A stretch of DNA of 64,000 bases from Symbiodinium natans (GCA_905221605.1 CAJNDS010000546.1:132501-196500); one strand, 5' to 3'. Positions 1 through 7,579 are shown, numbered from the stretch's first letter. Numbers and translations: made by a program. The notes: generated by a model from the letters alone, not told the origin.

Positions 1-170
1 AAACCCTAAACCCTAAACCCTAAACCCCTGCCACAGCCTTCATGGGGATGCATCAAGGGATGAAGACTCGCACAGGGTTGAGGGTTTAGGGTTTAGGTTT
101 AGGGTGTAGGGTTTAGATGTACCCCTAAAGGTTCCCCTGAATATTCTCGTAATATGGCCCTTATACTATT

Positions 171-265
171 CGTAAGGGCCCGTGTACCTGAACAGGGCAT
201 ACTTGGGCCTCAAAGTACTTTCTGGGGCGCAAATATATAGTAATGAGGTACATGGACGCTTAGGG
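171..265. mobile_element. MITE family A, divergent copy
   Basis: About 95 bp bounded by inverted GGNCCNTGTACC-like ends (GGGCCCGTGTACC at the left, GAGGTACATGGAC at the right), with a core containing ACTTGGGCC...AAGTAC. The same ends and core recur in at least eleven other places in the window, in both orientations. It has no coding capacity and is a non-autonomous inverted-repeat element by form. Confidence 0.6.
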
Positions 266-674
266 TGTCCCTAAAACTCAAGGGTGCTGAGATCTTAAAA
301 CAGTAAAACATCAAGGAGACGGATCTGGGAAACTTGCGATATCAAATAGGACAACATGTTCATGACTACGTAGCCAGGTTACTGAGCCAGAATCTTTTTT
401 TTGGGGTTCCTACACTGCCATGTGGCAGCGGATGGTTGTTTGGATTTCCTATCGTTCTACAAGCGTGGTTAAGGATTCTGACAGACAGCTTCTCGCACAA
501 GCCAAGACCCATAACTCTGAACCATATGTCTTAGGTGGAAGCAGCTTCTCACAGCCACGCTCTAGGGCAAACATCTAAGGGAGTTTGGGGTTTAGGGTCT
601 GGGAGGCTGGAGTTTGGGTTAGCAGCTGTCACCCTTGTCATACCATGTCATCATCATCATGGTGACTATGACCC

Positions 675-781
675 AAAGGGTCCATTTGTAGTACCCTTGT
701 GGAATCAGGTACCCCCAAAACCCTACTTGGTATGGTTTCTGGGTACCCAATTCCATCATAGTACTACAAATGGACCTTTTC
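675..781. repeat. Inverted-repeat element, single copy
   Basis: A 107-bp segment whose ends are near-perfect inverted copies (AGGGTCCATTTGTAGTAC and GTACTACAAATGGACCTTTT). It looks like a small MITE. I found no second full copy in the window. Confidence 0.5.
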
Positions 782-868
782 GGTGATGAATACTTTTTAA
801 CAAGCATCCGCTTGGCTACTTTAGGCCCCTAAACCCTGAACCCTAAACCCTAAACCTTAAACCCTAAA

Positions 869-937
869 ATGGGGCTTCGTAGTCAGGCCGTTGAATGTGG
901 GCCCCTGGGATCGAAGGTCAGACGCACAGTTGCGTAA
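869..937 (+). CDS. Short open frame after a CCCTAAA tract
   Basis: An ATG at 869 opens 22 codons ending in TAA (MGLRSQAVECG...). It directly follows a CCCTAAA tract and precedes a TTTTAGGG array. It could be a small exon of the PPR-type gene downstream or a chance frame. No family is recognisable. Confidence 0.2.
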   Translation: MGLRSQAVECGPLGSKVRRTVA

Positions 938-1027
938 TCTGCCCAAAGCCAGAAACTCCAAACCCAGCCCACAGATCCAAACTTCAGTTAGGGGCTAAGA
1001 GGCTTAGGTATTACATAGGGTTCAGGT

Positions 1028-1190
1028 TTTAGGGTTTTAGGGTTTTAGGGTTTTAGGGTTTTTGGGTTTTTGGGTTTTAGGGTTTTAGGGTTTTAGGGTT
1101 TTAGGGTTTTAGGGTTTTAGGGCTTTAGGGCTTTAGAGCTTTAGGGCTTTAGGGCTTTAGGGCTTTAGGGCTTTAGGGTTTTAGGGTTTT
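1028..1190 (+). repeat. TTTTAGGG 8-mer array
   Basis: About 20 units of an eight-base telomere-variant repeat, with a run of GGGCTTTA variants between 1118 and 1180. The unit has four Ts instead of three, and the array is internally homogeneous. That points to local tandem expansion of a variant rather than a simple string of telomerase products. Confidence 0.9.
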
Positions 1191-1206
1191 AGACCCTACA
1201 CCGAAG

Positions 1207-1292
1207 ATTCAAGAAGCACAAGGCTGTCAGTCGGATCTGGTGTCTCACAATGCTGCCTTGCACGCCATCGGGTCCGGCAGCCTGCCCGCGAA
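1207..1292 (+). CDS. PPR micro-exon (helix A piece)
   Basis: After an AG at 1206 the frame is open and includes SDLVSHNAALHAIGSGS. This matches the dinoflagellate PPR pattern in which an aspartate or asparagine, a V[TS]-aromatic-NA helix and a small-residue turn start each 35-residue unit. A GT lies at 1293. The left flank is the TTTTAGGG array and the right flank is TTTGGGG/TTTAGGG. It binds RNA if it is part of a PPR protein; PPR proteins usually act in organelles. The splice borders are inferred. Confidence 0.55.
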
Positions 1293-1306
1293 GTCGTTTT
1301 GGGTTT

Positions 1307-1378
1307 GGGGTTTGGGGTTTAGGGTTTAGGGTTTAGGGTTTAGGATTTAGGGTTTAGGGTTTAGGGTTTAGGGTTTAG
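1307..1378 (+). repeat. TTTAGGG tract
   Basis: About ten near-perfect TTTAGGG units, with TTTGGGG at the left edge, immediately downstream of a PPR exon piece. Confidence 0.9.
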
Positions 1379-1392
1379 TACCTCCCAAAAAG

Positions 1393-1492
1393 CAGCCGCC
1401 GTCCCAATGAAGCAGAAGGTGACTTCGCGCATATTTCTTGTAGGTTCATGGGTGGCTTAACCGCTTTTCTAACCACTTGTAGTCATGGCTAA
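1393..1492 (+). CDS. Exon-like open frame ending in a stop
   Basis: Following AG at 1391-1392, 33 codons are open to a TAA at 1490-1492. The reading includes FAHISCRFMGGLTAFLTTCS. There is no recognisable family. It lies between a TTTAGGG tract and a repeat-family I copy. It may be a terminal exon, or chance. Confidence 0.22.
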
Positions 1493-1628
1493 CCTATTTA
1501 CTTGAACCCCCAGAGACATGAGCCCCCCCCGGCCTGCCGAGTTGGGGGGATAGATGCTGTGGCTTTAAGGCTTCGTGTTTCTGTCCGCACTGCTTGCCTA
1601 CCTGCCTCAACATTACTAGAGGCTATAT

Positions 1629-1720
1629 CTTACTGGCTCAAAACCCAACTTTTCAACTTTTGGGCTTCTTATAAGATAGTTTATTCTGAAGGTTTCAATT
1701 CCCTGGGTTTGGGCCCCCTT
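1629..1720. repeat. Repeat family I, copy 1
   Basis: The segment beginning CTTACTGGCTCAAAACCCA and containing ATAAGATAGTTTATTCTGAAGG is clearly repeated at 46988-47075. The second copy shows an inverted right end, so this is probably a degraded MITE. The open frame 1502-1768 runs through it and is not a convincing gene. Confidence 0.55.
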
Positions 1721-1823
1721 AGCAAAGGCGGGCTGTGGGCTGTAGGGCTAGGGTTAGGGGGCTACTAGGTGGGTGGGGCGTTGGGGTGGCGGGCGTAGGC
1801 TGAAAAATCGGTATTTCGACCTA

Positions 1824-1936
1824 GGTTTAGGGTTTAGCGTTTAGGGTTTAGGGTTTAGGGTTTAGGGTTTAGGGTTTCGGGCTTAGGGCTTAGGGTTTAG
1901 GGTTTAGGGTTTAGGGTTTAGGGTTTAGGGTTTAGG
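1824..1936 (+). repeat. TTTAGGG tract
   Basis: About 15 TTTAGGG units with a few TTTCGGG and CTTAGGG variants. It is followed by 170 bp of unique intron-like DNA and then by an opposite CCCTAAA tract at 2104, forming an inverted pair. Confidence 0.9.
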
Positions 1937-2237
1937 AGGCATTGAGCCCTGAGAGTGTGGCGCAGCGATTTTAGGGATTGCAGGGTCTAAGAGGCAAGCT
2001 GGAGGTCAGCGGAAGACAGAGACTTCGGACTAGTCCACTAGCCTCGTGATTGCTCGTACCTTGCTTAGAGGTCCTGGGCACCTAGAACCCAATCACCCGT
2101 ATCTACCCTAAACCCCAAACCCTAAACCCTAAACCCTAAACCACCATAATCCCTCCAAAAGCACTTATAAACACGAAACTTTCCCGAGTCCCCAACCCGA
2201 AACACACTGACAAGGGGTCAATGAACCCCAAGCCAAA

Positions 2238-2325
2238 ACCCTAAACCCCAAACCCCATACCCCAAACCCTAAACCCTAAACCCTAAACCCTAAACCCTAA
2301 ACCCTAAACCCTAAACCCTAAACAC
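2238..2325 (-). repeat. CCCTAAA tract
   Basis: About 12 CCCTAAA units that end three bases before the AG acceptor of the PPR exon at 2328. A smaller tract of the same orientation lies at 2104-2142. Confidence 0.9.
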
Positions 2326-2327
2326 AG

Positions 2328-2378
2328 GACAGAGCTGGAGTCAAGCCGTCAGCGCGCTGGGCCTCGTGGGGCAGCGAG
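2328..2378 (+). CDS. PPR micro-exon (helix B piece)
   Basis: Bounded by ACACAG at the left and the donor-like GAG|GTAGCA at the right. In the frame entered after two bases it reads QSWSQAVSALGLVGQRG, which fits the second helix of a PPR unit (W..A...L..M..RG). It ends in phase 1. The next exon at 2524 needs two bases to complete a codon, so the pair joins in frame across a 145-bp intron. That intron starts with TTTCGGG units and ends with CCCTAAA variants. Confidence 0.6.
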
Positions 2379-2523
2379 GTAGCACTCGCTCGGGTTTCGG
2401 GTTTCGGGGCTCTACAAACCTTGGGGTCCCGAAACCCTAAGCTCTAAACCTAAATCCGAATCCCTAGACCCGAATCCCTAAACCCGGCCTTTTGGTTGAT
2501 TTTTCGAGTTTGGGCTCTCGCAG

Positions 2524-2592
2524 GTTTCATGGTGGAGTTGCGTCTTCGCGCGTCCAGAGAGAGTCGCACAAGGATCCGGAATGTGCAGAAGG
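2524..2592 (+). CDS. Exon joining PPR pieces in phase
   Basis: CTCTCGCAG precedes it and G|GTGGGT follows it. Entered with two bases it reads FMVELRLRASRES then TRIRNVQK, and it ends in phase 1. It is basic, with no certain PPR signature of its own. It fits between 2328-2378 and the PPR exon at 2766 with phases matching on both sides. Confidence 0.5.
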
Positions 2593-2593
2593 G

Positions 2594-2680
2594 TGGGTTT
2601 AGGGTTTAGGGTTTAGGGTTTAGGGGTTTAGGGGTTTAGGGGTTTAGGGTTTAGGGTTTAGGGTTTAGGGTTTAGGGTTA
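2594..2680 (+). repeat. TTTAGGG tract at an intron start
   Basis: Begins within three bases of the inferred donor of the 2524-2592 exon. It includes three TTTAGGGG units. Confidence 0.9.
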
Positions 2681-2765
2681 CCTGTAACCCTGAACCCTAA
2701 CCCCGAAGCCCTTTATTTCTGGGCCTTAAGGCCATGGGATCTTAGTCTTACAACCCCAGCCCGAG

Positions 2766-2829
2766 TCCTTCCGATGGAAGGTTTCCAAGCCAATGCCATC
2801 ACCTACAACACAGCCACTCGGCACTCTTA
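2766..2829 (+). CDS. PPR micro-exon (helix A piece)
   Basis: CCCGAG precedes it. The frame, entered with two bases, reads LPMEGFQANAITYNTATR, a textbook PPR junction: end of helix B, then the linker, then ITYNTA at the start of helix A. Phase matches the preceding exon. The frame meets a TAG inside the first TTTAGGG unit, so splicing must occur upstream of it or the exon is broken. Its last 25 bases are repeated on the far side of the TTTAGGG tract. Confidence 0.62.
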
Positions 2830-2881
2830 GGGTTTAGGGTTTAGGGTTTAGGGTTTAGGGTTTAGGGTTTAGGGTTTAGGG
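2830..2881 (+). repeat. TTTAGGG tract flanked by 25-bp direct repeats
   Basis: Seven TTTAGGG units lie between two copies of a 25-bp exon-end sequence (2805-2829 and 2882-2906, two mismatches). This is the arrangement expected if the tract was inserted with duplication of its target. Confidence 0.85.
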
Positions 2882-3154
2882 ACAACGCAGCCACTTGGCA
2901 CTCTTAAGGACTCAGGGCTTCTTTTGGTGTGGCTTAGGGTTCAGGATTCCGGTGTTCGGGTTCAGTGTCTAGGGTTTAGGGCCGGTCTAGGGTTAGCCGG
3001 TAACCCTAAACCTTGAACCCTGAACCCTAAACCCCAAACCTACCCAAGAGAGGTCCAATTCCGGAAGAGTACTCAAAGGTGGACTTCTCGGTGGCTTTGA
3101 AACACAGTGACCTTGTGCAGCGTATGACTACTAATTGCTTAAGAACCCACCACC

Positions 3155-3183
3155 CCCCCCCCCCCCCAAAAAAAAAAAAAAAA
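3155..3183. repeat. Poly-C / poly-A run and AT microsatellite
   Basis: C16 followed by A-rich sequence, and an (AT)n run at 3199-3210. The minus-strand frame across this is low complexity and not a gene. Confidence 0.8.
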
Positions 3184-3404
3184 TAAAGATAAAACATATA
3201 TATATATATCTTCTTAAACAGGGTAAGTAATAAAGGGACTATGTTTTGGTTCATTTTTTGGTGTTCTTTAGTAAAGAGTAGATGAGGGGAGGCATGCTGC
3301 CGTGTACTGAATCGGGACACCTAGAAGGCATACTGCTAGCACCCCCGAAGCAAGCTTGAGGACAGGGTTTGGGTGCTTTGCTACCCACAACCCCAAAACC
3401 CCAA

Positions 3405-3500
3405 GCCCTAAACCCTAAACCCGAAACCCTAAACCCTAAACCCTAAACCCTAAACCCTAGACCCTAGACCCTAAACCCTAAACCCTAAACCCTAAACCCA
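3405..3500 (-). repeat. CCCTAAA tract before a PPR exon
   Basis: About 13 units, including CCCTAGA variants, ending some 20 bp before the acceptor of the 3519 exon. Confidence 0.9.
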
Positions 3501-3518
3501 CCCCCTACAAGGTCACAG

Positions 3519-3577
3519 GTGGACTTCAGGAGGGTGGCTCCTGGCCAGCAGCTTCTCAGGTGGTGCTGGACATGCAG
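3519..3577 (+). CDS. PPR micro-exon (helix B piece)
   Basis: GTCACAG precedes it and CAG|GTGCTGG follows it, both good splice consensus. It reads GGLQEGGSWPAASQVVLDMQ, a clear PPR helix-B unit (GGSW.A...L.DM). It ends in phase 0 and joins the exon at 4832 in phase. The joined reading (...VVLDMQ + AKQAAPTATTYINTMAVCE) has the canonical linker spacing of a complete PPR unit. The intron between them starts with TTTAGGG at 3590 and ends with CCCTAAA at 4812. Confidence 0.65.
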
Positions 3578-3590
3578 GTGCTGGTACTTT

Positions 3591-3660
3591 AGGGTTTAGG
3601 GTTTAGGGCTAGGGTTTAGGGTTTAGGGTTTAGGGCTAGGGTTTAGGGTTTAGAGTCCAG
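3591..3660 (+). repeat. TTTAGGG tract at an intron start
   Basis: Starts 13 bp after the GT donor of the 3519-3577 exon. It includes GGGCTAG variants. Confidence 0.9.
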
Positions 3661-3711
3661 GTTTAAAGTTTAGGGTTTTGTGGTTTAAGGTTTATAGGGT
3701 TTACGGTTTAG

Positions 3712-3809
3712 TTCGGGCTTAGCAAGGAGTACTGGGCCTCAAAGTACCTCCTACATAGGGACTTGGGGGCCGAAGTACATAATAATGAGGTACATGGACC
3801 CCTAGGGGT
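3712..3809. mobile_element. MITE family A copy
   Basis: Contains GAGTACTGGGCCTCAAAGTACC, split here as GAGTACTGGGCC and AAAGTACCTCC, and ends in AATGAGGTACATGGACCCCT. It sits inside an intron and is abutted by a TTTAGGG tract starting in its right terminus. Confidence 0.65.
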
Positions 3810-3882
3810 TTAGGGTTTAGGGTTTAGGGTTTAGGGTTTAGGGTTTAGGGTTTAGGGTTTAGGGTTTAGGGTTTAGGGCTAG
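3808..3882 (+). repeat. TTTAGGG tract
   Basis: About ten units, starting at the right end of a family A element. Confidence 0.9.
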
Positions 3883-4140
3883 GGTTTAGGGTTCAGAGTT
3901 CAGGTTTGGGTTTAGGGGTTGAGGGTGTAGGGCTGAACCAGAGGCTTCAATATCCCTAGAAACAGGGAGTATTCCTCGCATTGCAAGCGGGATCCGAGTC
4001 TAATTTGCGGAGCATTGCCTAGTTTCGGGGGTACTGAAGTTTGAGGCTGATGAGCTGGTGCTTTTCAGGGTTCCGTGCTTTAGTCTCTCTGAGTTGCATC
4101 AGAAAAGTTCCCATTCCCTTCTTGCGCAGTTGGTGACCCT

Positions 4141-4246
4141 ATACGGGTCCGTGTACCGAAGTAGGGACTACCTGGGCCTTAAAGCACCTCATTCAAAAGG
4201 GACTTTGGGGCCCAAGTATGAGATGATAAGGTACAGGGACCCCTCA
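4141..4246. mobile_element. MITE family A, full-length copy
   Basis: Ends GGGTCCGTGTACC and GGTACAGGGACCC are inverted. The interior has two inverted copies of TTGGGCC (CTGGGCCTTAAAG and CTTTGGGGCCCAAG). It makes a strong hairpin of about 105 nt. The open frames 4058-4357 (+) and 4179-4382 (-) are shadows of this palindrome. Confidence 0.7.
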
Positions 4247-4366
4247 GGTGATGTAGGAAGCATTGGCAGCTACAACTTCGCCGGCCCGAAAGCCAAAACC
4301 CTAAAGCCCTTAACACCCTCAAGCCTTGCACCAAACCGTAAACAGCCTCAACCCTAACCCTATAAG

Positions 4367-4530
4367 GTTCCATGTACCTCATTGTTACCCTAAACCCTCT
4401 AAACCCTAAAGCCTAAACCCTAAACCCTAAACCCTAAACCCTGAACCCTAGGGTACCAAAATCCTTCTACAGGAGGTACTTTAAGGCCCACGTCTGCCCT
4501 GTCTAGGCACGTGGGGCCCTTAGGGGTTCA
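4367..4530. mobile_element. MITE family A copy split by a CCCTAAA tract
   Basis: The left end (GGTTCCATGTACCTCATTGTTA) ends at about 4386. A CCCTAAA tract of about 65 bp follows (4387-4452), and the element resumes with CTACAGGAGGTACTTTAAGGCC to a terminus near 4530. The intact copy at 12861-12963 shows what the uninterrupted element looks like. The tract has replaced about 20 bp of the element core. Confidence 0.6.
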
Positions 4531-4574
4531 AAAGCTAGGAACCCAAAGTAGGCCCTTACCCTAAACCCTAAACC

Positions 4575-4675
4575 CTAATCCCTTTTTTTGGGGGCTTAGG
4601 TTCTCTTATACCCCCCTTTAAACCCAAAGGGCGCACACCATTTGTATTCCAAGGCTACTCTCAGGTCTCTTCTTA
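4575..4675. mobile_element. MITE family B, degraded copy
   Basis: Carries the family B core (CCCTTTTTTTGGGGGCTTAGGTTC...CCTTTAAACCCAAAGGGC). The ends are eroded. Confidence 0.4.
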
Positions 4676-4700
4676 GGCACATGGACCCTTAGAGCTCAGT

Positions 4701-4812
4701 TTCCCTAAACCCTAAACCCTAAACCCTAAACCCCTAAACCCCTAAACCCCTAAACCCCTAAACCCCTAAACCCCTAAACCCCTAAACCCCTAAACCCCTA
4801 AACCCTAAACCT
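4701..4812 (-). repeat. CCCTAAA / CCCCTAAA tract
   Basis: Four CCCTAAA units, then ten CCCCTAAA eight-base units, then CCCTAAA again. The variant is homogenised within the tract. It precedes the 4832 exon. Confidence 0.9.
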
Positions 4813-4831
4813 TCTTGTGCGAACTGTACAG

Positions 4832-4911
4832 GCGAAGCAGGCTGCGCCTACGGCCACAACCTACATCAATACCATGGCTGTCTGTGAGACGCTCGGTGGC
4901 ATGCGCGAGTT
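4832..4911 (+). CDS. PPR micro-exon (helix A piece)
   Basis: ACTGTACAG precedes it. The frame starts in phase 0 and reads AKQAAPTATTYINTMAVCE then TLGGMREFW, a PPR helix A with TTYINTMAVCE at the usual position. The preceding exon 3519-3577 ends in phase 0. The 3' end is uncertain; a GT at 4897 and a GC at 4907 are both possible. The right flank turns into TTTAGGG at about 4940. Confidence 0.62.
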
Positions 4912-5090
4912 TTGGGAGCTCAGGGTTTTCGGATTAAGTTTTAGGGTTTAGGGTGTAGGGTTTAGGGTTTAGGGTTGAGGGTTGAGGGTTGAGGGTTCAG
5001 GGTTGCTACACCTGGTCTTTCAAAGACCAGCGTCACAACAAGCATTCAGTTTCGAATCGGGTTTATGGTACGGACTACTCCGCGAAGACG

Positions 5091-5240
5091 GTCCAGCACC
5101 TCATTCTTATATACTTGGGCCCCAACGTTCCTCTATAGGAGCTACCTTAAGACCCAAGCACTCACTATTTGGGTATTCGGAGTCCCGCTTTAGGAGTGGC
5201 TTGAAGGCCCCAGCATTCACTCTTTAGGTATTCGAAGCCC
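5091..5240. mobile_element. MITE family A copy with duplicated tail
   Basis: 5091-5180 matches family A (CACCTCATTCTTATATACTTGGGCCCC...). Its right part, from the AGGAG motif to the GGTATTCG terminus, is repeated in diverged form at 5185-5235. The open frame 4982-5227 is an artefact of this element. Confidence 0.5.
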
Positions 5241-5378
5241 TACGGGGTAGCTATAAAACTGCTCGTTGCTTGAGATCGCTCCTTCAGCTCTCATGCCGAA
5301 CATCTTAAAGCAGAGCGCCGACAGAGAGTGTGGCACGTCTACGACAAAGCCTAGACTCTGAAACCCAAGCCGCAGCTC

Positions 5379-5470
5379 TGGGTTTAGGGTTTAGGGTTTA
5401 GGGTTTAGGGTTTAGGGTTTAGGGTTTAGGGTTTAGGGTTTAGGGTTTAGGGTTTAGGGTTTAGGGTTTA
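5379..5470 (+). repeat. TTTAGGG tract
   Basis: Thirteen consecutive units. Confidence 0.92.
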
Positions 5471-5605
5471 AGCAACCTCAGGGGAGTCATAGTCGGACCC
5501 CCTAAGGATGTACCCCCTGCATACTACCATCTTCAAGAAGGGGCCCCGAAAACCCAAGGGTACCACTCTAAGGCTCCAAGGTACAACCCCTAGAAGCAAG
5601 GGCCT

Positions 5606-5740
5606 AAAACCCTAAGCCCTAAACCCTAAGCCCTAAACCCTAAACCCTAAACCCTAAACCCTAAACCCTAAACCCTAAACCCTAAACCCTAAACCCTAAA
5701 CCCTAAACCCTAAACCCTAAACCCTAAACCCTAAACCCCG
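5606..5740 (-). repeat. CCCTAAA tract before a PPR exon
   Basis: About 19 units, one of the longest in the window. It ends 20 bp before the acceptor at 5760. Confidence 0.92.
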
Positions 5741-5760
5741 AACTCGTCATCTCAAAGCAG

Positions 5761-5813
5761 GCGCGGCGATGCCTGGAGCCATGCCATGCAGTTCTTTGAA
5801 GACTTGCGCCCGG
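5761..5813 (+). CDS. PPR micro-exon (helix B piece)
   Basis: CAAAGCAG precedes it and CCCGG|GTGACA follows it. It reads RGDAWSHAMQFFEDLRP, a strong PPR helix B (G.AW..AM..FE.LR). It is flanked by CCCTAAA upstream and TTTAGGG from 5828. It ends in phase 1. That phase would read the next exon (6178) as KKPRRSNCYSGAKG rather than the alternative frame described there. Confidence 0.65.
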
Positions 5814-5827
5814 GTGACATTCATCCG

Positions 5828-5900
5828 GGTTTAGGGTTTAGGGTTTAGGGTTTAGGGTTTAGGGTTTAGGGTTTAGGGTTTAGGGTTTAGGGTTTAGGGT
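5828..5900 (+). repeat. TTTAGGG tract at an intron start
   Basis: Ten units, starting 14 bp after the donor of the PPR exon at 5761-5813. Confidence 0.92.
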
Positions 5901-5984
5901 TATATGTTTAGGGTTTTATCTTTAGGTCGTCTTGTAGGTTCCTATGGGGTCTTTACGCCGGAAACATAGGGGGAACAAAGACCT

Positions 5985-6090
5985 AAACCCCAGAGTAGGC
6001 CCCCCATCCGTGCTTTAGGGTTGAGGTTCCCTTATAAGCCCCTTTGAAGGAACAAAGGGTATCCTTTTTATTCCGAGGTTGCTCTGGGGT
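5985..6090. mobile_element. MITE family B, degraded copy
   Basis: Shares the GAGGTTCCCTTATAAGCCCCTTTGAAGG...AAAGGG core with the intact family B copies. The ends are not recognisable. Confidence 0.4.
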
Positions 6091-6177
6091 CACCCCAAAC
6101 CCTAAACCCCAAACCCTAAACATTCCTGTGTTACTCTTGGGTCTAGAAGAGACTTATTGGGATCGCTCCTCTCTCAG

Positions 6178-6232
6178 GCAAGAAGCCACGCCGAAGCAAT
6201 TGCTACAGCGGGGCTAAGGGCAGTTCAGGAGG
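6178..6232 (+). CDS. Probable PPR micro-exon
   Basis: CTCTCAG precedes it and GGAGG|GTATAG follows it. Two frames are open. Phase 0 reads ARSHAEAIATAGLRAVQE, which resembles a helix A. The frame demanded by the previous exon reads KKPRRSNCYSGAKGSSG. The context (CCCTAAA before, TTTAGGG-type tract from 6248) matches the other PPR exons. Confidence 0.45.
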
Positions 6233-6247
6233 GTATAGAATGGTGGA

Positions 6248-6322
6248 GGGTTTAGGGCTTAGGGCTTAGGGCTTAGGGCTTAGGGTTTAGGGTTTAGGGT
6301 TTAGGGTTTAGGGTTTAGGGCT
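6248..6322 (+). repeat. GGGCTTA / TTTAGGG tract
   Basis: Five GGGCTTA units followed by six TTTAGGG units, directly after a putative exon. Confidence 0.9.
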
Positions 6323-6372
6323 ACGCAACTCCCTTCTTGCCCTGGGGTAAGCCCGAAACGCTGCAAGCCCAG

Positions 6373-6430
6373 GCAGAGACGAGCTGTTCGCAAGGATGTG
6401 CTTTTTGGATGGCAGTGAGGTCGACTATGC
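6373..6430 (+). CDS. Exon-like frame interrupted by a family B element
   Basis: After GCCCAG, the frame entered with two bases reads RDELFARMCFLDGSEVDYA up to 6430, where a 116-bp element begins. If the element and one ATGC target copy are removed, the frame continues through 6551-6600 (LGLKVLGLKTKQERIQDLW). There is no family assignment. Either an exon has been hit by a transposon or the element is removed from RNA. Confidence 0.4.
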
Positions 6431-6546
6431 CCAGGATGCCCAGTAGTACCCTTATTCCCTTTTTGTTGGGGGGGTTAGGTTCCCTTATTAAACCCCTTTA
6501 GGCAAAAAGGGCACCCTGTTTAAGCCTTGGTTACTGGGCAGCCTAG
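6431..6546. mobile_element. MITE family B with 4-bp target duplication ATGC
   Basis: The ends are inverted: CCAGGATGCCCAGTA at the left and TTACTGGGCAGCCTAG at the right. The flanks are ATGC at 6427-6430 and ATGC at 6547-6550. The interior carries a near-palindromic AAACCCCTTTA...AAAAAGGG segment. It has no coding capacity. Confidence 0.75.
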
Positions 6547-6626
6547 ATGCCTTGGGTTTGAAGGTTTTGGGCCTTAAAACGAAGCAAGAAAGGATCCAAG
6601 ATTTATGGTTTAGGGTTTAGGGCTTA

Positions 6627-6842
6627 GGGTTTAGGAATACCAATTCTAGTTCAACATGCCCCAAAATTGCCAGTGCAGGCCGCACTTCAATCTTCGGATT
6701 CTGCCTTGCGTATCACCCGGGTGTTTTTGGGGTTTACGATAATAAGGGACCGTCAAGCTCGCTACTCTGGTATCGAATATCTACCCACCCACCCTTTGGA
6801 GCCCATAACATTCGGAAACTGTTTTCGTTTCAAGGAGCCGTA
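6627..6842 (+). CDS. Unassigned 71-codon open frame ending in a stop
   Basis: An uninterrupted frame runs from the end of a TTTAGGG tract to TAA at 6840-6842, with an internal AG acceptor option at 6677. Pieces include PVQAALQSSDSALRITRVF and SGIEYLPTHPLEPITFGN. It has no start codon, so it would be a terminal exon. I recognise no family; it may be chance. Confidence 0.3.
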
Positions 6843-6961
6843 AACCATAAACACTTGGTCTTGAACACTGTGAAGCCCTATATTCAGGAATCCTGATTTC
6901 TACCCTCTAAAGCCAGACCCCGAAACTGCGGCGGAGATGGAAACTTCAGGCTGAAGCATAA

Positions 6962-7220
6962 GAAGGGGCTTCGCGCCTTGAAGCCTGGGAGCCGTTGTGT
7001 GCTACTATCGGCGACAGCAAGGAGGTCGAATTGGTTATCAGCTTGAAGGGCGGCGGCAAGGCGGTCAAGAAGGCGAAGTTGAAGAAGTCCCTTGTTGACA
7101 TGAAGGAGAACCTTACAACAGAGCAAGCGCACTCAGCAGATGTCTCCACGACACCCTGGGGGAGATGGTACTGTAGCAATTGCGAAGTGTCTCGCCGAGG
7201 TTCTGGGCACCAGAAACGCC
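6962..7220 (+). CDS. Lysine-rich unassigned open frame
   Basis: The frame is open from just after a TAA at 6959 to a CCCTAAA tract. It includes SKEVELVISLKGGGKAVKKA and SLVDMKENLTTEQAHSADVS. It is strongly charged and GC-balanced at third positions, unlike the surrounding repeats. The minus strand is also open here. There are no clear splice borders. Confidence 0.35.
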
Positions 7221-7314
7221 TAAACCCTAAATCCTAAACCTTAAACCCTAAACCCTAAACCCTAAACCCTAAACCCCTAACCAAAAAGCCCTATAAACCC
7301 TAAAGAGCCTCGAG

Positions 7315-7388
7315 GATCGTCATCGGCAGTGTGGTGGCTGCGGTGGGCAGCCGATGGCTCGCCTCGCTGGCGGCCCTGAGGGCCGGAG
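7315..7388 (+). CDS. Probable PPR micro-exon (helix B-like)
   Basis: CTCGAG precedes it and GGAG|GCAAGG (a GC donor) follows it. It reads IVIGSVVAAVGSRWLASLAA then LRAGG. The AAVGSRW..SLAAL part fits the end of one helix and the start of the next in a PPR unit, but it could also be a hydrophobic membrane segment. CCCTAAA lies upstream and a GGGCTTA array starts immediately after. Confidence 0.42.
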
Positions 7389-7395
7389 GCAAGGG

Positions 7396-7577
7396 CTTAG
7401 GGCTTAGGGCTTAGGGCTTAGGGCTTAGGGCTTAGGGCTTAGGGCTTGGGCTTAGGGCTTAGGGCTTAGGGCTTGGGGCTTAGGGCTTAGGGCTTAGGGC
7501 TTAGGGCTTAGGGCTTAGGGCTTAGGGCTTAGGGCTTAGGGCTTAGGGCTTAGGGTTTAGGGTTTAGGGTTTAGGGT
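7396..7577 (+). repeat. GGGCTTA 7-mer array
   Basis: About 22 units of the variant GGGCTTA, changing to TTTAGGG only for the last three units. The homogeneity of one variant implies local amplification. Confidence 0.92.
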
Positions 7578-7579
7578 GT

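Larger units (their letters stand above)
1..860. other. Tract- and repeat-rich DNA without a supported gene
   Basis: Starts with 28 bp of CCCTAAA repeats, then degenerate TTTAGGG at 80-117. A copy of MITE family A lies at about 171-265. An inverted repeat lies at about 675-781, where GGTCCATTTGTAGTAC is mirrored by GTACTACAAATGGACC. CCCTAAA repeats resume at 825-868. The two open frames here (334-534 and 535-786) overlap these repeats and read through no recognisable protein, so I do not call them genes. Confidence 0.6.

Noticed and set aside
1-28. Chromosome end (true telomere) at the left edge
   Set aside because: Only 28 bp of CCCTAAA, and similar or longer tracts of both orientations recur throughout the window. 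A real telomere would be a long single-orientation terminal array.
4058-4382. Opposed 99- and 67-codon frames
   Set aside because: Both are produced by the palindromic family A element.
6962-7220. Histone-like basic protein
   Set aside because: The KKAKLKK stretch is suggestive, but the frame has no histone fold or start, so I leave it unassigned.
7396-7577. CRISPR-like array
   Set aside because: The units are seven bases with no spacers; it is a telomere-variant tandem array.
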